DNA of 64,000 nucleotides from Paenibacillus alginolyticus DSM 5050 = NBRC 15375 (GTDB lineage Bacteria > Bacillota > Bacilli > Paenibacillales > NBRC-103111). The first letter of the stretch is position 1; each line of letters begins with the position of its first letter. Shown here piece after piece: positions 31,433-39,654 of the stretch. The notes beneath the pieces are model-generated. The model ran no database searches. It was not told the DNA's origin and was given only the letters and a program-made list of their open reading frames with translations. Both the position numbers and the translations under genes were made by a program. Where the stretch lies: positions 1 to 64,000 of the forward strand of contig NZ_AUGY01000041.1 in NCBI RefSeq assembly GCF_000422905.1, read 5' to 3'.

Positions 31433-31809
31433 CGTTCACCATCTCCCGTAGCAGCGCAGTATTCCTTCATCCACTGCTCAGTTTCAGCGTCCATATTATC
31501 AGCTGCAATGACGTACTGGGCAAAGCTGTCGTTGTCGAGTAGAATACCGACCCGATAAGCCGCTACGCCGTTCATGTCAATTTTCTCTACATACTCGTGT
31601 CCAAACGGGCTTGCAACGATTATGGCCGAAAGATAGTCGCCTCGTTCGCACAAGATGATCGGATTACGATGAAGATGCTCTTCCCTGTCATCTAAATCGA
31701 CCTCGGCCTCAAGGTCTTGGAGCAGCCCGCTTAAGAAGCGGCGGAGTGGCTCCGGACATACGGGCGGTTCAAGTGCCCAAAGATCGTCAGAAGTTTGAAT
31801 CGTTAACAT
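31429..31809 (-). CDS. Unknown acidic protein (126 aa)
   Basis: Starts MLTIQTSDDLWALEPPVCPE; acidic, no recognised domain. Its stop overlaps radC by 4 bp, so it belongs to the radC-DUF960 operon. Upstream sequence GAAAGGGGC provides a ribosome site. Confidence 0.7.
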   Translation of the reverse strand: MLTIQTSDDLWALEPPVCPEPLRRFLSGLLQDLEAEVDLDDREEHLHRNPIILCERGDYLSAIIVASPFGHEYVEKIDMNGVAAYRVGILLDNDSFAQYVIAADNMDAETEQWMKEYCAATGDGER

Positions 31810-31952
31810 GGGTCTTGCCCCTTTCTAGAGTTGGTAGGGTTCAAGATCATGATATATATTCCAAATGGTGGTAAAAACGATTTAATGGATGTTAGATGTG
31901 TGCGTTAAATTTCCACTCCCGTGCAGATTACGCACGAGAGAGGACCGGGTTT

Positions 31953-32303
31953 TTACTCTTCCAGTTCGATCACTTGCTGGGTAATTCTGATCTTGGACGG
32001 GTGAACTCTTAGGATATACGCGCAGGTGATTTTGATTTCTCGTATTTCGTCGGCCAGATCTTCGATCGTCTCAATGCTGGGATAGCCGGAACGGTCTACC
32101 TCGAAAATGAGGTTATCTCCTTCGGCATAGATTGAGCAGTGACCATAGTAGCGCTTCAAGAGCGCTTCTTTGATTCGCTGGACATCCTTCACAAGATTTA
32201 CGGGTAATTCGAGGAAGAAGACGGCGGCCATATGCACACTACCATCATTGAGTTCGTCTTCGTATGCATAGATATCTTCTTCTGTGGTAATAAATGAGCT
32301 CAT
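31953..32303 (-). CDS. Unknown small acidic protein (116 aa)
   Basis: Starts MSSFITTEEDIYAYEDELND. Alternating strands and helices with many acidic residues; no domain recognised. Preceded by AAAGGTGA. A 143-bp gap follows before the next gene downstream. Confidence 0.65.
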   Translation of the reverse strand: MSSFITTEEDIYAYEDELNDGSVHMAAVFFLELPVNLVKDVQRIKEALLKRYYGHCSIYAEGDNLIFEVDRSGYPSIETIEDLADEIREIKITCAYILRVHPSKIRITQQVIELEE

Positions 32304-32503
32304 GTCATCACCTTTTCTTCGGATATTTGGTAGGATCAGCCTTTCTTAACCATTAAAGCGTCAAAAGTAATAGCAGCGAAATGGGCTTGATCTGACTCTT
32401 CGGTTACTTCTGACGCAACACTTGGGATATGGGCAAAGGAGCGGTTGGGAGTCTGTTGCCTCTTTCAGGCTTTCGAGAGCGAAGGTTGCGCCAGGAGCGA
32501 AAT

Positions 32504-33310
32504 TTAAAACATCTGATCGACACAGAATACGACTTTTGCCTGCGGGATGCCGATTTTCAGCAACCTCTCCTCGATTCCACTTATAAATTCAGAGATGACA
32601 GAGGCGACGTCGGACAGCGTAAAGGCATATTGCCCCTCCCCGTGGTCACAGAGGTAACATATCTTATCCAGATCATGGTCCTCATCGAGAACATCGAAGG
32701 TATCAAGTATTTTTTGGCTGAAATCATTGTCATCACCCGATGTATTATCAATGACGATCTTGAAAGAGGGCATAAAGAGAATGGTCATCATCGATCCTGA
32801 TGTATCGATATTGAATTCAACATCGTAATTCAAGTTGGTGTTTGCCGATGTATCAAAGATTTGCCGAACCTCGTCTTTAGCCGCATTCACGCCTTGATGC
32901 TTAATGAAATAGTAGATATTGTCTTCGATATCATGCTCGCTGTACTCCCATTCATAAATTAGATGATAATGCGGAGTGAAGACGATATGTTTGTACTTGT
33001 TTCTTGTTTTGAAGATCTCGGGAGATTCACCGATTAAGTCAGCGTGAAGAGTAATCAGGAAGGAACCATCGGAATGGACGTCTTCGATCATGCTGATTTG
33101 CTCAGACAAATCATCTTTTGAACGAATCTCAAAGGGAAACGGGTAGAGCCATGTTATATGCTTAAATTCGCCGTTCTCAGTCTTTTTGAAAAAGTCGTAG
33201 CCGATAATTCCGATTTTTCTGTCCGAAAGAAGTTGGTCGATGACTTCCTCTTTGCAATGCTCAATGCCATAAGATCCTTCAGTTTGCAAGTAAGTGCGGA
33301 ATTTCTTCAT
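32504..33310 (-). CDS. Unknown protein, paralog 1 of a tandem pair
   Basis: 268 aa. It aligns along its full length with the 262-aa product at 34089-34877: shared blocks include GIIGY, SPEIFKTR, SLIEDIHADG-like, LNYDVEFN/LNYDIEYN and a C-terminal AKVVFCV/AKVIFCV. A Cys pair ICYLCDHGEGQYAFTL is conserved in both (CYHCYHEEGQYALTL). Contains no signal peptide or membrane segment. A GGTGG site precedes ATG 33310. Function unknown; duplication with its flanking repeat suggests useful cargo. Confidence 0.75.
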   Translation of the reverse strand: MKKFRTYLQTEGSYGIEHCKEEVIDQLLSDRKIGIIGYDFFKKTENGEFKHITWLYPFPFEIRSKDDLSEQISMIEDVHSDGSFLITLHADLIGESPEIFKTRNKYKHIVFTPHYHLIYEWEYSEHDIEDNIYYFIKHQGVNAAKDEVRQIFDTSANTNLNYDVEFNIDTSGSMMTILFMPSFKIVIDNTSGDDNDFSQKILDTFDVLDEDHDLDKICYLCDHGEGQYAFTLSDVASVISEFISGIEERLLKIGIPQAKVVFCVDQMF

Positions 33311-33579
33311 TTTTTACCCACCTCGGTATTATTATAAGTTAGCGATCTGCGCTCATTACATGTACTGCTTTCGACCTAATCTTAGGTCGGATGTTGATAT
33401 ATTGGCTGAAAGAATTTCGTCCAAGAATCCACTAATCAGCTCTTCCTTGTGAAACGTCAAGAGTTGAAAGCAGCGACAATCGGTTTGGTCTGATGATATT
33501 TTTGCTTCTGACTCAACGTTTGGGAGAAGGCTACTCCGACTTGGAAAATGGAGTGCCGCCGTGCATTTGACTCGCGACA

Positions 33580-33990
33580 CTAATTCTGCGAAAACAGATA
33601 ATCTTTGCCCTCTTTTAAGTCATGGAAAACCATGGAGACATTCCAGTCACAATTCCTGAACTCTGTGGCTAGTTCTTGGACGAGAGCTAAATTTCGCTGA
33701 TATTCTTTCACTATCTCGTAGGAGGTGCGGATGGGATGAAGGTAGAATTTATCGAGATCACACCGAATACGAAAACCCTCTTGGGTGTCACGAAAATCAG
33801 CTATGTGGAAGCCTTGTTTTTCGATATTTTGAAAAATCCGAAAAACTTCATACAAACTCATGTATGAACGGGAATGAACGTCAAGCACAATACCGCAATT
33901 GAATGCCAACAAGCTTTCGTTGCAATTTGAGTGGTTATGAACGTTAATCTTAGAAACAGTCACGCTCGAAGTTTCGGCAATTAATTGCAT
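33580..33990 (-). CDS. Unknown protein (136 aa) between the two paralogs
   Basis: Starts MQLIAETSSVTVSKINVHNH. Mixed alpha/beta, no recognised domain. AAGGAGACA precedes the ATG at good spacing. It lies between the paralog pair on the same strand, so may have been duplicated or inserted with them. Confidence 0.65.
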   Translation of the reverse strand: MQLIAETSSVTVSKINVHNHSNCNESLLAFNCGIVLDVHSRSYMSLYEVFRIFQNIEKQGFHIADFRDTQEGFRIRCDLDKFYLHPIRTSYEIVKEYQRNLALVQELATEFRNCDWNVSMVFHDLKEGKDYLFSQN

Positions 33991-34022
33991 TTGTATGTCT
34001 CCTTAACTTTTTTTGAGTGTTC

Positions 34023-34072
34023 CAGGGGAACTCTGTTCCCCTGTTCTACCTTCGGAAGCGAAAGTTGCGTTA
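34023..34072 (-). repeat. Palindrome plus ACGCAACTTTCGCT motif after paralog 2
   Basis: A 9-bp stem CAGGGGAAC / GTTCCCCTG (34023-34043) next to GAAGCGAAAGTTGCGTTA (34055-34072). The GCGAAAGTTGCG motif recurs at 32478-32492 (GCGAAGGTTGCG), ~34979-34991 and 38561-38597, each time just downstream of a minus-strand gene. Confidence 0.65.
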
Positions 34073-34088
34073 ATTGCGAAAATTCTTA

Positions 34089-34877
34089 TCAGAAGCATTC
34101 ATTTACGCAAAAGATGACCTTTGCACGAGGGATACGAAGCTGCATCAATTTGTCCTCAATACCGTTTTTATAATCGGAGATGATGGACGACACTTGCTTC
34201 AGAGTCAAGGCATATTGCCCTTCCTCGTGGTAGCAGTGGTAGCACAGCTTGCTTGGGTCGTTATCTTCTCTCCCTGCATTGAATTTATTGATTATGTCTA
34301 AGTTCCGGTTGTCGTCCCCTATAGTTTTGGCATCGACGATGAGTTTGAAATAGGGCATAAAGAGCAAGGTCATGGCTTTTCCCGACATATCAAAATTGTA
34401 TTCGATATCGTAATTCAGGCTGGTATTCACTCGCTGGCGAATTCGTTGCGTGGCTGCATTTTCTCCTTGTTGTTGAATGACATAGTGAATGTTGTCATTG
34501 ATTTCGTCTTCGCTATATTCGATTTCAAACGTCTGCAAATCATGCTGAGAGATAATGATGTGCAAATACTCATCTCTCGTCTTGAAAATTTCCGGGGATT
34601 CGTTGATTAAGTCGGCGTACAGAGTAATTCGAAAGAAGCCGTCGGCATGGATATCTTCAATTAAACTAATATGATCGCTCAGCTCTTTTTCAGATTTGAC
34701 CTGCAAGGGAGATGAATAGAGGAATGTCTCATGCTCAAATTCGCCGGTCTCAAGTTTCAAAAATAATCCGTATCCGATGATTCCGATATTCCCGTTTAGT
34801 AGAAGATGATTGATGACTTCCTCATTGCAGTACTCAGTAATTCTTTTAGTTTGCAGACAGCAGTTAAATTTGTTCAT
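34089..34877 (-). CDS. Unknown protein, paralog 2 of a tandem pair
   Basis: 262 aa, full-length homolog of the product at 32504-33310. Conserved features: N-terminal GNIGIIGYGLF, central ESPEIFKTRDEYLHIIIS, LNYDIEYNFDMSG, and the Cys/His block CYHCYHEEGQYAL. Divergence is considerable (roughly half of positions by eye), so the duplication is old or the copies were acquired separately. No function recognised. Confidence 0.75.
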   Translation of the reverse strand: MNKFNCCLQTKRITEYCNEEVINHLLLNGNIGIIGYGLFLKLETGEFEHETFLYSSPLQVKSEKELSDHISLIEDIHADGFFRITLYADLINESPEIFKTRDEYLHIIISQHDLQTFEIEYSEDEINDNIHYVIQQQGENAATQRIRQRVNTSLNYDIEYNFDMSGKAMTLLFMPYFKLIVDAKTIGDDNRNLDIINKFNAGREDNDPSKLCYHCYHEEGQYALTLKQVSSIISDYKNGIEDKLMQLRIPRAKVIFCVNECF

Positions 34878-34988
34878 ATCTCACACACCCTCGGTCATGT
34901 ATTTTGTAGCGGAAGTGACGGATTTTTATCATTAGCGACGTAACGAATGGAAAACATATACCCTTTTAGCCCTTCGGGAGCGAAAGTT

Positions 34989-35038
34989 GCGTCAGAAGCG
35001 TCAGTCAGAAACGCTACTGACGCTTCTGACGCTTTTTT
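34989..35038 (+). terminator. Perfect 17-bp hairpin followed by T-run (module B family)
   Basis: Arms GCGTCAGAAGCGTCAGT and ACTGACGCTTCTGACGC around a 10-nt loop, then TTTTTT on the plus strand. The flanking genes are on the minus strand, so the T-run faces against them. It shares TTGCGTCA and TGACGCTT with the right-hand module B hairpins. Confidence 0.7.
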
Positions 35039-35071
35039 AGGCAGTTTAGGGGGAACTTGGGCACGAGTGGC

Positions 35072-36556
35072 TTACAGTCTCCCTGTCTCAAAAGTGACGA
35101 TCTTCGCATTACCGTTGTTGCGGATGTCGAATCGGATACCTACTTTCTCCAAGTTTGACTTGATTTCGCTCAGCCTCATGCTTAAAGCGTGTGAAGCCTT
35201 GGGCCACGTTTTAACGCGAGTGTTGATCTTTTCCCTGATGGCCACAAATTCTAACGTTTCGAGTAACTCAGCCACGCTTCCCGTCCAAGTTGGCTTTTTG
35301 TCGAGGAGAGCGATAACGGCTGCTGCAACGGGATGAGATTCCAAGGCTTGTATGTTCGTCCGCTCTAGGTTACCTTTGTACGCTTCCAAAAACTTATCCC
35401 CGCCGATCCCTGCGGCTTCGGCGATTGCGTACCCCCAGCGGGTGAAATCCGCCATGCGGTACAATTTAGGAAGCTGGACTTCGGGATAAATGGACATTGC
35501 TTCCGCCAATAGTCGCAGCGCTCCGCCAAGAATGAGCGGCTTATCTCGTTCAAATTCCTCCCAAACGGTTCGTTCTTCTTTCCGTTCATTCTCTTCGACG
35601 CGTCGAAGCTCCGCGATGATCGAACGGTCCAGCAAATCGGCACGCTGGGCCACGATATTAATTCCATTTAGGGTCACGCATCTTAACAGTTCGAGAATGG
35701 ATTCCTCGCTGTCGGTATAGAGAGCCCTCTTGCTGAAAGCACCTCCTGTCGATGCCATACAGAGCAAATCGCTTTTCTCTCGTGTGACGATATCCAGATT
35801 GTCGAAGCAGGGCATATAGTTATTTGCAATACTTAGCGCCGTATCCTGCAATCCGGTTGGCAAAGTGAGCAGCGTACGGGCGGCAGGATCGACGATCGAA
35901 CGTGTCATGCGGATCATGGTGGACTTTGCGGCTCCTTGCTCACCAGCTACCACCAAAATCGGATGAGGGATGTTCGGGATCAGGCATGTTACCAGATAAA
36001 CTAGGTACAAAATCTTGTCGTGATTATTTTTCAGCCGGATATGATTCAGGATCAGGCTTACTTTTCCGTCGAAATCGGGAATGGCCTGCTCCTTTGTGTT
36101 CCCGGTTCTGTAAAACAGGATGGGAGGCTTACTCAAAAGTTCTACTTTTCCCGAAGATATTTCGATGGCTCTCCAGCTCGGATCTGCCAAATCGTAATAG
36201 AAATTTCCGTCGCTTTCGGCAATCCTGAGTTGAAGCTTCCTAGTCTCTCCCTTGAAGAAAGCCGTCATTTCCATGACGCCTAGGGCTTGTTGGATTGCAT
36301 CTGATGACGGAGCCTTTCCCGTCTCTTCGAAGAACAATTTTGTCAGCCAGAGCCGAAACATCCTTCCTTGGACCTTATGCACCTCGCGATGACCCTCGAT
36401 TTCAATGGCGGCGAAAGCTACGTCAAGATCGTTGGAAAAAAAGTCCGCATTGGATGCAAGCCGGATTAGAATGTCTGATTGGGATTCTTTTGTCTCGACA
36501 GCTTGTGCGCTAGTTTGATTGACCTTCTGAATGTTTTCAACGTTTTGTGTCTCCAT
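35072..36556 (-). CDS. P-loop ATPase, helicase-like, of mobile-element type
   Basis: 494 aa. Walker A in ILVVAGEQGAAKSTMIRM (~residue 205), a Walker B-like MPCFDNLDIVTREKSDLLCM (~245), and an Arg-rich sensor-like RADLLDRSIIAELRRV. The arrangement resembles the ATPase/helicase part of phage and plasmid primase-helicases (SF3-like). Lies 57 bp after the SSB-like gene on the same strand, suggesting a replication module of the island. A GGTGACC site precedes ATG 36556. Confidence 0.7.
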   Translation of the reverse strand: METQNVENIQKVNQTSAQAVETKESQSDILIRLASNADFFSNDLDVAFAAIEIEGHREVHKVQGRMFRLWLTKLFFEETGKAPSSDAIQQALGVMEMTAFFKGETRKLQLRIAESDGNFYYDLADPSWRAIEISSGKVELLSKPPILFYRTGNTKEQAIPDFDGKVSLILNHIRLKNNHDKILYLVYLVTCLIPNIPHPILVVAGEQGAAKSTMIRMTRSIVDPAARTLLTLPTGLQDTALSIANNYMPCFDNLDIVTREKSDLLCMASTGGAFSKRALYTDSEESILELLRCVTLNGINIVAQRADLLDRSIIAELRRVEENERKEERTVWEEFERDKPLILGGALRLLAEAMSIYPEVQLPKLYRMADFTRWGYAIAEAAGIGGDKFLEAYKGNLERTNIQALESHPVAAAVIALLDKKPTWTGSVAELLETLEFVAIREKINTRVKTWPKASHALSMRLSEIKSNLEKVGIRFDIRNNGNAKIVTFETGRL

Positions 36557-36613
36557 GGGTGACCTCCATTGGTAATATGCGCCCTATCGGATTTCTCCGT
36601 TAGGGCATGAAAA

Positions 36614-37300
36614 TTAAAAGTTTAACGGCGAGTCGTCATCTTCGTCTGTATTGTAATTTTTATTGCGAGATTGGTTGGGATTCTGGGGATTCAAAACTCT
36701 CTTCTTGATAGGGAACCCACTTCTCGGACCCGTAAGAGGAGGCTTGCTGCTAGATGCCTCATCTTGTTGGTCAGAATCTTCCGCGTTCTCGTCAAACGGA
36801 GACTCGTGACCTGCCAAAGCCTTCGGGGAGTTTTCACCAACGATTTTCTCTTCAACTTCGCCATCGTCAAAGATTGACTCAGCTTTGCTTCTCAGTTCCT
36901 TTTGTTCGGATAGCCAATTTTTCAGAAGTGGATTTGGTCGGATATTCTCTAGCTCTTGCATTTCGATTACATTGCTGTAAAGTTTGCTGTTGTACTCTTT
37001 TTCCTCGAAATCGATCATGATCGGTTCGTAGAAGAGTTCTTCGATTCGGAATTCTTCGCCGATCTCCGGGTAGACGCCAAGGTTCTTTGCGAGTTTGGCG
37101 AGAAGATCCCGATCACCCCACATCATGGGCATGGACTGAGTGACGTTTAACAGAAAGTTCTGGAACTCAACCACCATGCTGAATGTGATGGCTTTATAAG
37201 GCCTTCCCTTGAGGGATGTTTTAATTTCTTCAGTAACATCGATGATAGCACCTGGACACTTCCCAACAGGACGTTCGGGTTGGCGAATAATTTTAGCCAT
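36614..37300 (-). CDS. SSB-like / replication accessory protein with acidic tip
   Basis: 228 aa. The first ~125 residues are beta-rich (KGRPYKAITFSMVVEFQNFL), followed by a disordered, acidic, Pro/Asn-rich tail ending DEDDDSPLNF. This end resembles the acidic DDDxPF tip by which SSB proteins recruit partners, but no canonical OB-fold signature is obvious. The neighbouring ATPase gene supports a DNA-replication role. AGGAGAG precedes the ATG. Confidence 0.55.
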   Translation of the reverse strand: MAKIIRQPERPVGKCPGAIIDVTEEIKTSLKGRPYKAITFSMVVEFQNFLLNVTQSMPMMWGDRDLLAKLAKNLGVYPEIGEEFRIEELFYEPIMIDFEEKEYNSKLYSNVIEMQELENIRPNPLLKNWLSEQKELRSKAESIFDDGEVEEKIVGENSPKALAGHESPFDENAEDSDQQDEASSSKPPLTGPRSGFPIKKRVLNPQNPNQSRNKNYNTDEDDDSPLNF

Positions 37301-37718
37301 AGTATTCTCTCCTCATTAGTAAGTAGATTTAGTTATCAATAATTGAAGGAGTTTAGAAAAACGACGATCTTTAGGGGCCGCGAATGATAACCATATATTC
37401 CTCCAAACAAAACATATTAAACACATAAAAATACTTGGATAATAACGTGCAAGGCGTATTGAAATCGACTTGACTCACCGGAGTCCTTAAATCGTTCCTT
37501 AGAGGTGATTTATACCCCGTCGAATCGTTTTTCAGTTTTCAAGGAACAGTGTTTTGGTGGCCTTAATTTATCAATTATCTTTTGCCGAGGTGTACTTGGA
37601 GATCTTGTTGTTTCTCGACTACGATCATAATAGCAATTTCAAAAAACAATAAAAACTTGTGTAAAAATAAAAACTGATTTTTACAGCCTAAATTGCAAAA
37701 AAATTCGAAGTCCAGGAA
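37301..37718. other. 418-bp intergenic region upstream of the replication-like genes
   Basis: AT-rich, with no gene except the possible leader peptide. Contains GACTCACCGGAGTC (imperfect palindrome, ~37472-37485). Possible place for regulatory or origin sequences of the island, but no iteron series could be seen. Confidence 0.35.
37371..37394 (-). CDS. Possible leader peptide MVIIRGP
   Basis: Seven codons and a stop, with GGAGG exactly 5 nt upstream of the ATG. Located 70 bp before the SSB-like gene. A TTGCAC-17-TTTATG promoter-like pair lies upstream on the same strand. Too short for evidence from composition; the well-placed ribosome site is the only support. Confidence 0.35.
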   Translation of the reverse strand: MVIIRGP

Positions 37719-37731
37719 TTAGGACTTCGAA
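37697..37731 (-). terminator. Terminator of the 252-aa gene
   Basis: On the minus strand a 10-bp stem TTCGAAGTCC / GGACTTCGAA with the stop codon in the loop, followed by a T-run. Confidence 0.8.
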
Positions 37732-38477
37732 AGGGATTCATTTTTCCTGCTTTTTTGAAAGGCTTGCCTTAAAAACGAACCGATCAAGTTATCCAAAAGA
37801 TGAACCTCAGGGTCTTTTCCACTCACGATCACCTTGGTTTTTTCTTCTGCTTGCTGCTTTATTTGCTGTTGGAGTTGTTCATTTGTTGGAGTGATATTTT
37901 GATGCTCGAAAAATTCAAGTGCCATTGCCTTCTCATATTCGGACAATGCCTTCCAATATTGCTCAATGAAGTCGCTGATTTTGTCTTCAATGATGTGAAG
38001 CATTTCTACTCCTACTTTGGCCGGGGACATGTAGAAAAGAAATTCGAGTTTGTCTACTAAGGCATGTAAGCGCTGTACGCTGCCTTGGATCTCATCTGCG
38101 TGATGATAACGCTCGTCCTGCTTTATTTTGGACTGTAGCGATTTGGGCAAATACTCAATTGCGTCAAGGAGCGAACGGTGGTAATCAACGATCTCATTTA
38201 CTCTAACGTTGGCTACCTGTTTGTTTCCGTGCCAAAGAGGTCTGTTTTTGGAAACGCTCAGTAAAACGGATAACAAGTCTCGCTCTTCTTCGGTGAAAGA
38301 ATACACTATTGTTTGATGCTCGGATATAACTGTTCGGGATGCATAATCGATGCCAAAATCTTTTCCAATCCTAAGGATTGCTTCATTTGCCCTTCCCTTG
38401 AACGTCGATCGAGGGAGTGTCTTTGCTTTATTTTCGATGTCCTTCATAGTGTAGTAAGGTTTGGACAACAACGTCAT
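37719..38477 (-). CDS. Unknown helical protein (about 250 aa)
   Basis: Mostly alpha-helical, with a coiled-coil-like Gln/Lys segment near residues 200-215 (NEQLQQQIKQQAEEKTKV). No domain recognised. The ATG at 38477 touches the AGGAG site directly, so translation may start at one of the two following TTG codons (38471 or 38468). The stop lies in its terminator loop. Confidence 0.65.
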   Translation of the reverse strand: MTLLSKPYYTMKDIENKAKTLPRSTFKGRANEAILRIGKDFGIDYASRTVISEHQTIVYSFTEEERDLLSVLLSVSKNRPLWHGNKQVANVRVNEIVDYHRSLLDAIEYLPKSLQSKIKQDERYHHADEIQGSVQRLHALVDKLEFLFYMSPAKVGVEMLHIIEDKISDFIEQYWKALSEYEKAMALEFFEHQNITPTNEQLQQQIKQQAEEKTKVIVSGKDPEVHLLDNLIGSFLRQAFQKSRKNESLSKS

Positions 38478-38560
38478 CTCCTATCTGTCGCAATGTTCCC
38501 AATCAAGCATAACAAATTTTATCGTAAGATGCCCGCTCGGACAAATAAATCGGACATTGA

Positions 38561-38597
38561 AAGCGAAAGTTGCGTAAAATCGACGCAACTTTCGCTT
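38561..38597. repeat. Perfect 15-bp inverted repeat with the GCGAAAGTTGCG motif
   Basis: AAGCGAAAGTTGCGT (38561-38575), 7-nt loop, ACGCAACTTTCGCTT (38583-38597). Same family as the motifs near 32478, 34055 and 34979. Lies downstream of the EcsC gene on the minus strand. Confidence 0.75.
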
Positions 38598-38733
38598 CTA
38601 AAATTGGATTGATTTCATAGAAAATTGAAAAAAAATTAGGTTTCAACCAGTGACCATCAAAAGTAAAGACGATAGTCCACGAGCATGTAAAAGTCAATGC
38701 GAGCGGTTTATGTAAGCCAGCGATTATTCGAGA

Positions 38734-39366
38734 TTATGACTCTTGGATGAACGTATCCCGGGCCGCATTACCGATAATATTGCAGGAAATGCCGTCGATC
38801 GTCCCGCTTACCATTCCGCCGACGAGCGGAATCACTTTGGACAGGTTTACAAGACCTGCCTGTGAAAACTTGGTCACGAGCCGGAAGCCTACGGCGGCGT
38901 TAATCTTCTTGATGACTTCGTACGAAAGGTTTTTCAGCGCCTGTTCGGCCAACTTCTTGCCGACCTGGATGCCCACGTCTTTCAGAACGTCGACCATGGA
39001 GTTGCCGCAGAGGCAGGCGAACACGAGCGTTTTGACCTTATCGTCCTTGATGTCGTGCCCGCCCATGATGGCAATGGCAGCGATCATCCTAAGCTGAATG
39101 TAAATGACCGAACTCACATTTGCAGGAACCGTTACGGGCAATGTGATCAGTCCTCCGAGCCCCGTTATGAAGCCGGAAGTGGCGCATTTGGCGTTTTGCC
39201 AGCGGATCAGGGAATTCACCCTGTCCGTCAGCGTACCTTCCTGCTTCATGTACTCGTCCGCCATTTCGTAGGCGGAATCCGTCCCCGGTATCCCTCCGGT
39301 TACGGCCTTCTCGTACGCCCACTCCAGCACCTTCGAAATGCTCTCCAAACCGTTCTCCATGCTCAT
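38734..39366 (-). CDS. EcsC-family protein
   Basis: 210 aa. GFITGLGGLITLPVTVPANV, the IYIQLRMIAAIAIMGGHD block and VIPLVGGMVSGTIDG match the EcsC protein family, often near ABC transporters or in stress loci; no enzymatic function known. Possibly membrane-associated through two Gly/Ala-rich hydrophobic stretches. The start could be 39366 or the ATG at 39360, which is better spaced from GAGGG. Confidence 0.75.
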   Translation of the reverse strand: MSMENGLESISKVLEWAYEKAVTGGIPGTDSAYEMADEYMKQEGTLTDRVNSLIRWQNAKCATSGFITGLGGLITLPVTVPANVSSVIYIQLRMIAAIAIMGGHDIKDDKVKTLVFACLCGNSMVDVLKDVGIQVGKKLAEQALKNLSYEVIKKINAAVGFRLVTKFSQAGLVNLSKVIPLVGGMVSGTIDGISCNIIGNAARDTFIQES

Positions 39367-39395
39367 TGCCCTCAGCCCCCATGCGAAATTTGGTC

Positions 39396-39629
39396 TTATT
39401 TGTAACGTTGATACAAGCTCTTGCGCCTCTCGTCGATTGCGGCATTGATGTTGTTAATCACTTCATCGTCCATGTTCGGCTCCCTTTGTCGGCTCGTTAC
39501 GCCACGATGCTCTAGCTTGTTTCCTACCCAGTTAGAGGTGCGTTGTACATGGTTCGAAAGCGATCCCCCAGAAAGAAGGTCTATTACATAGAAGAAAAGT
39601 AATCCAATTGCAAGGATGATCTTGACCAT
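39396..39629 (-). CDS. Small membrane protein (77 aa)
   Basis: One N-terminal membrane helix (VKIILAIGLLFFYVIDLLSG), then a charged soluble tail. GGAG is upstream. Lies between the stalk-domain gene and the EcsC gene on the same strand. Confidence 0.55.
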   Translation of the reverse strand: MVKIILAIGLLFFYVIDLLSGGSLSNHVQRTSNWVGNKLEHRGVTSRQREPNMDDEVINNINAAIDERRKSLYQRYK

Positions 39630-39654
39630 GCAGAGTTACTCCAGTCTAGTTCAG

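Noticed and set aside
33356..33580. 74-codon minus-strand open frame
   Set aside because: GTG start without ribosome site, odd composition, lies in a repeat-bearing gap; more likely non-coding.
37530..37560. rRNA-leader-like phrase TTTTCAAGGAACA
   Set aside because: Short resemblance to sequences around Bacillales rRNA genes; no rRNA sequence nearby.
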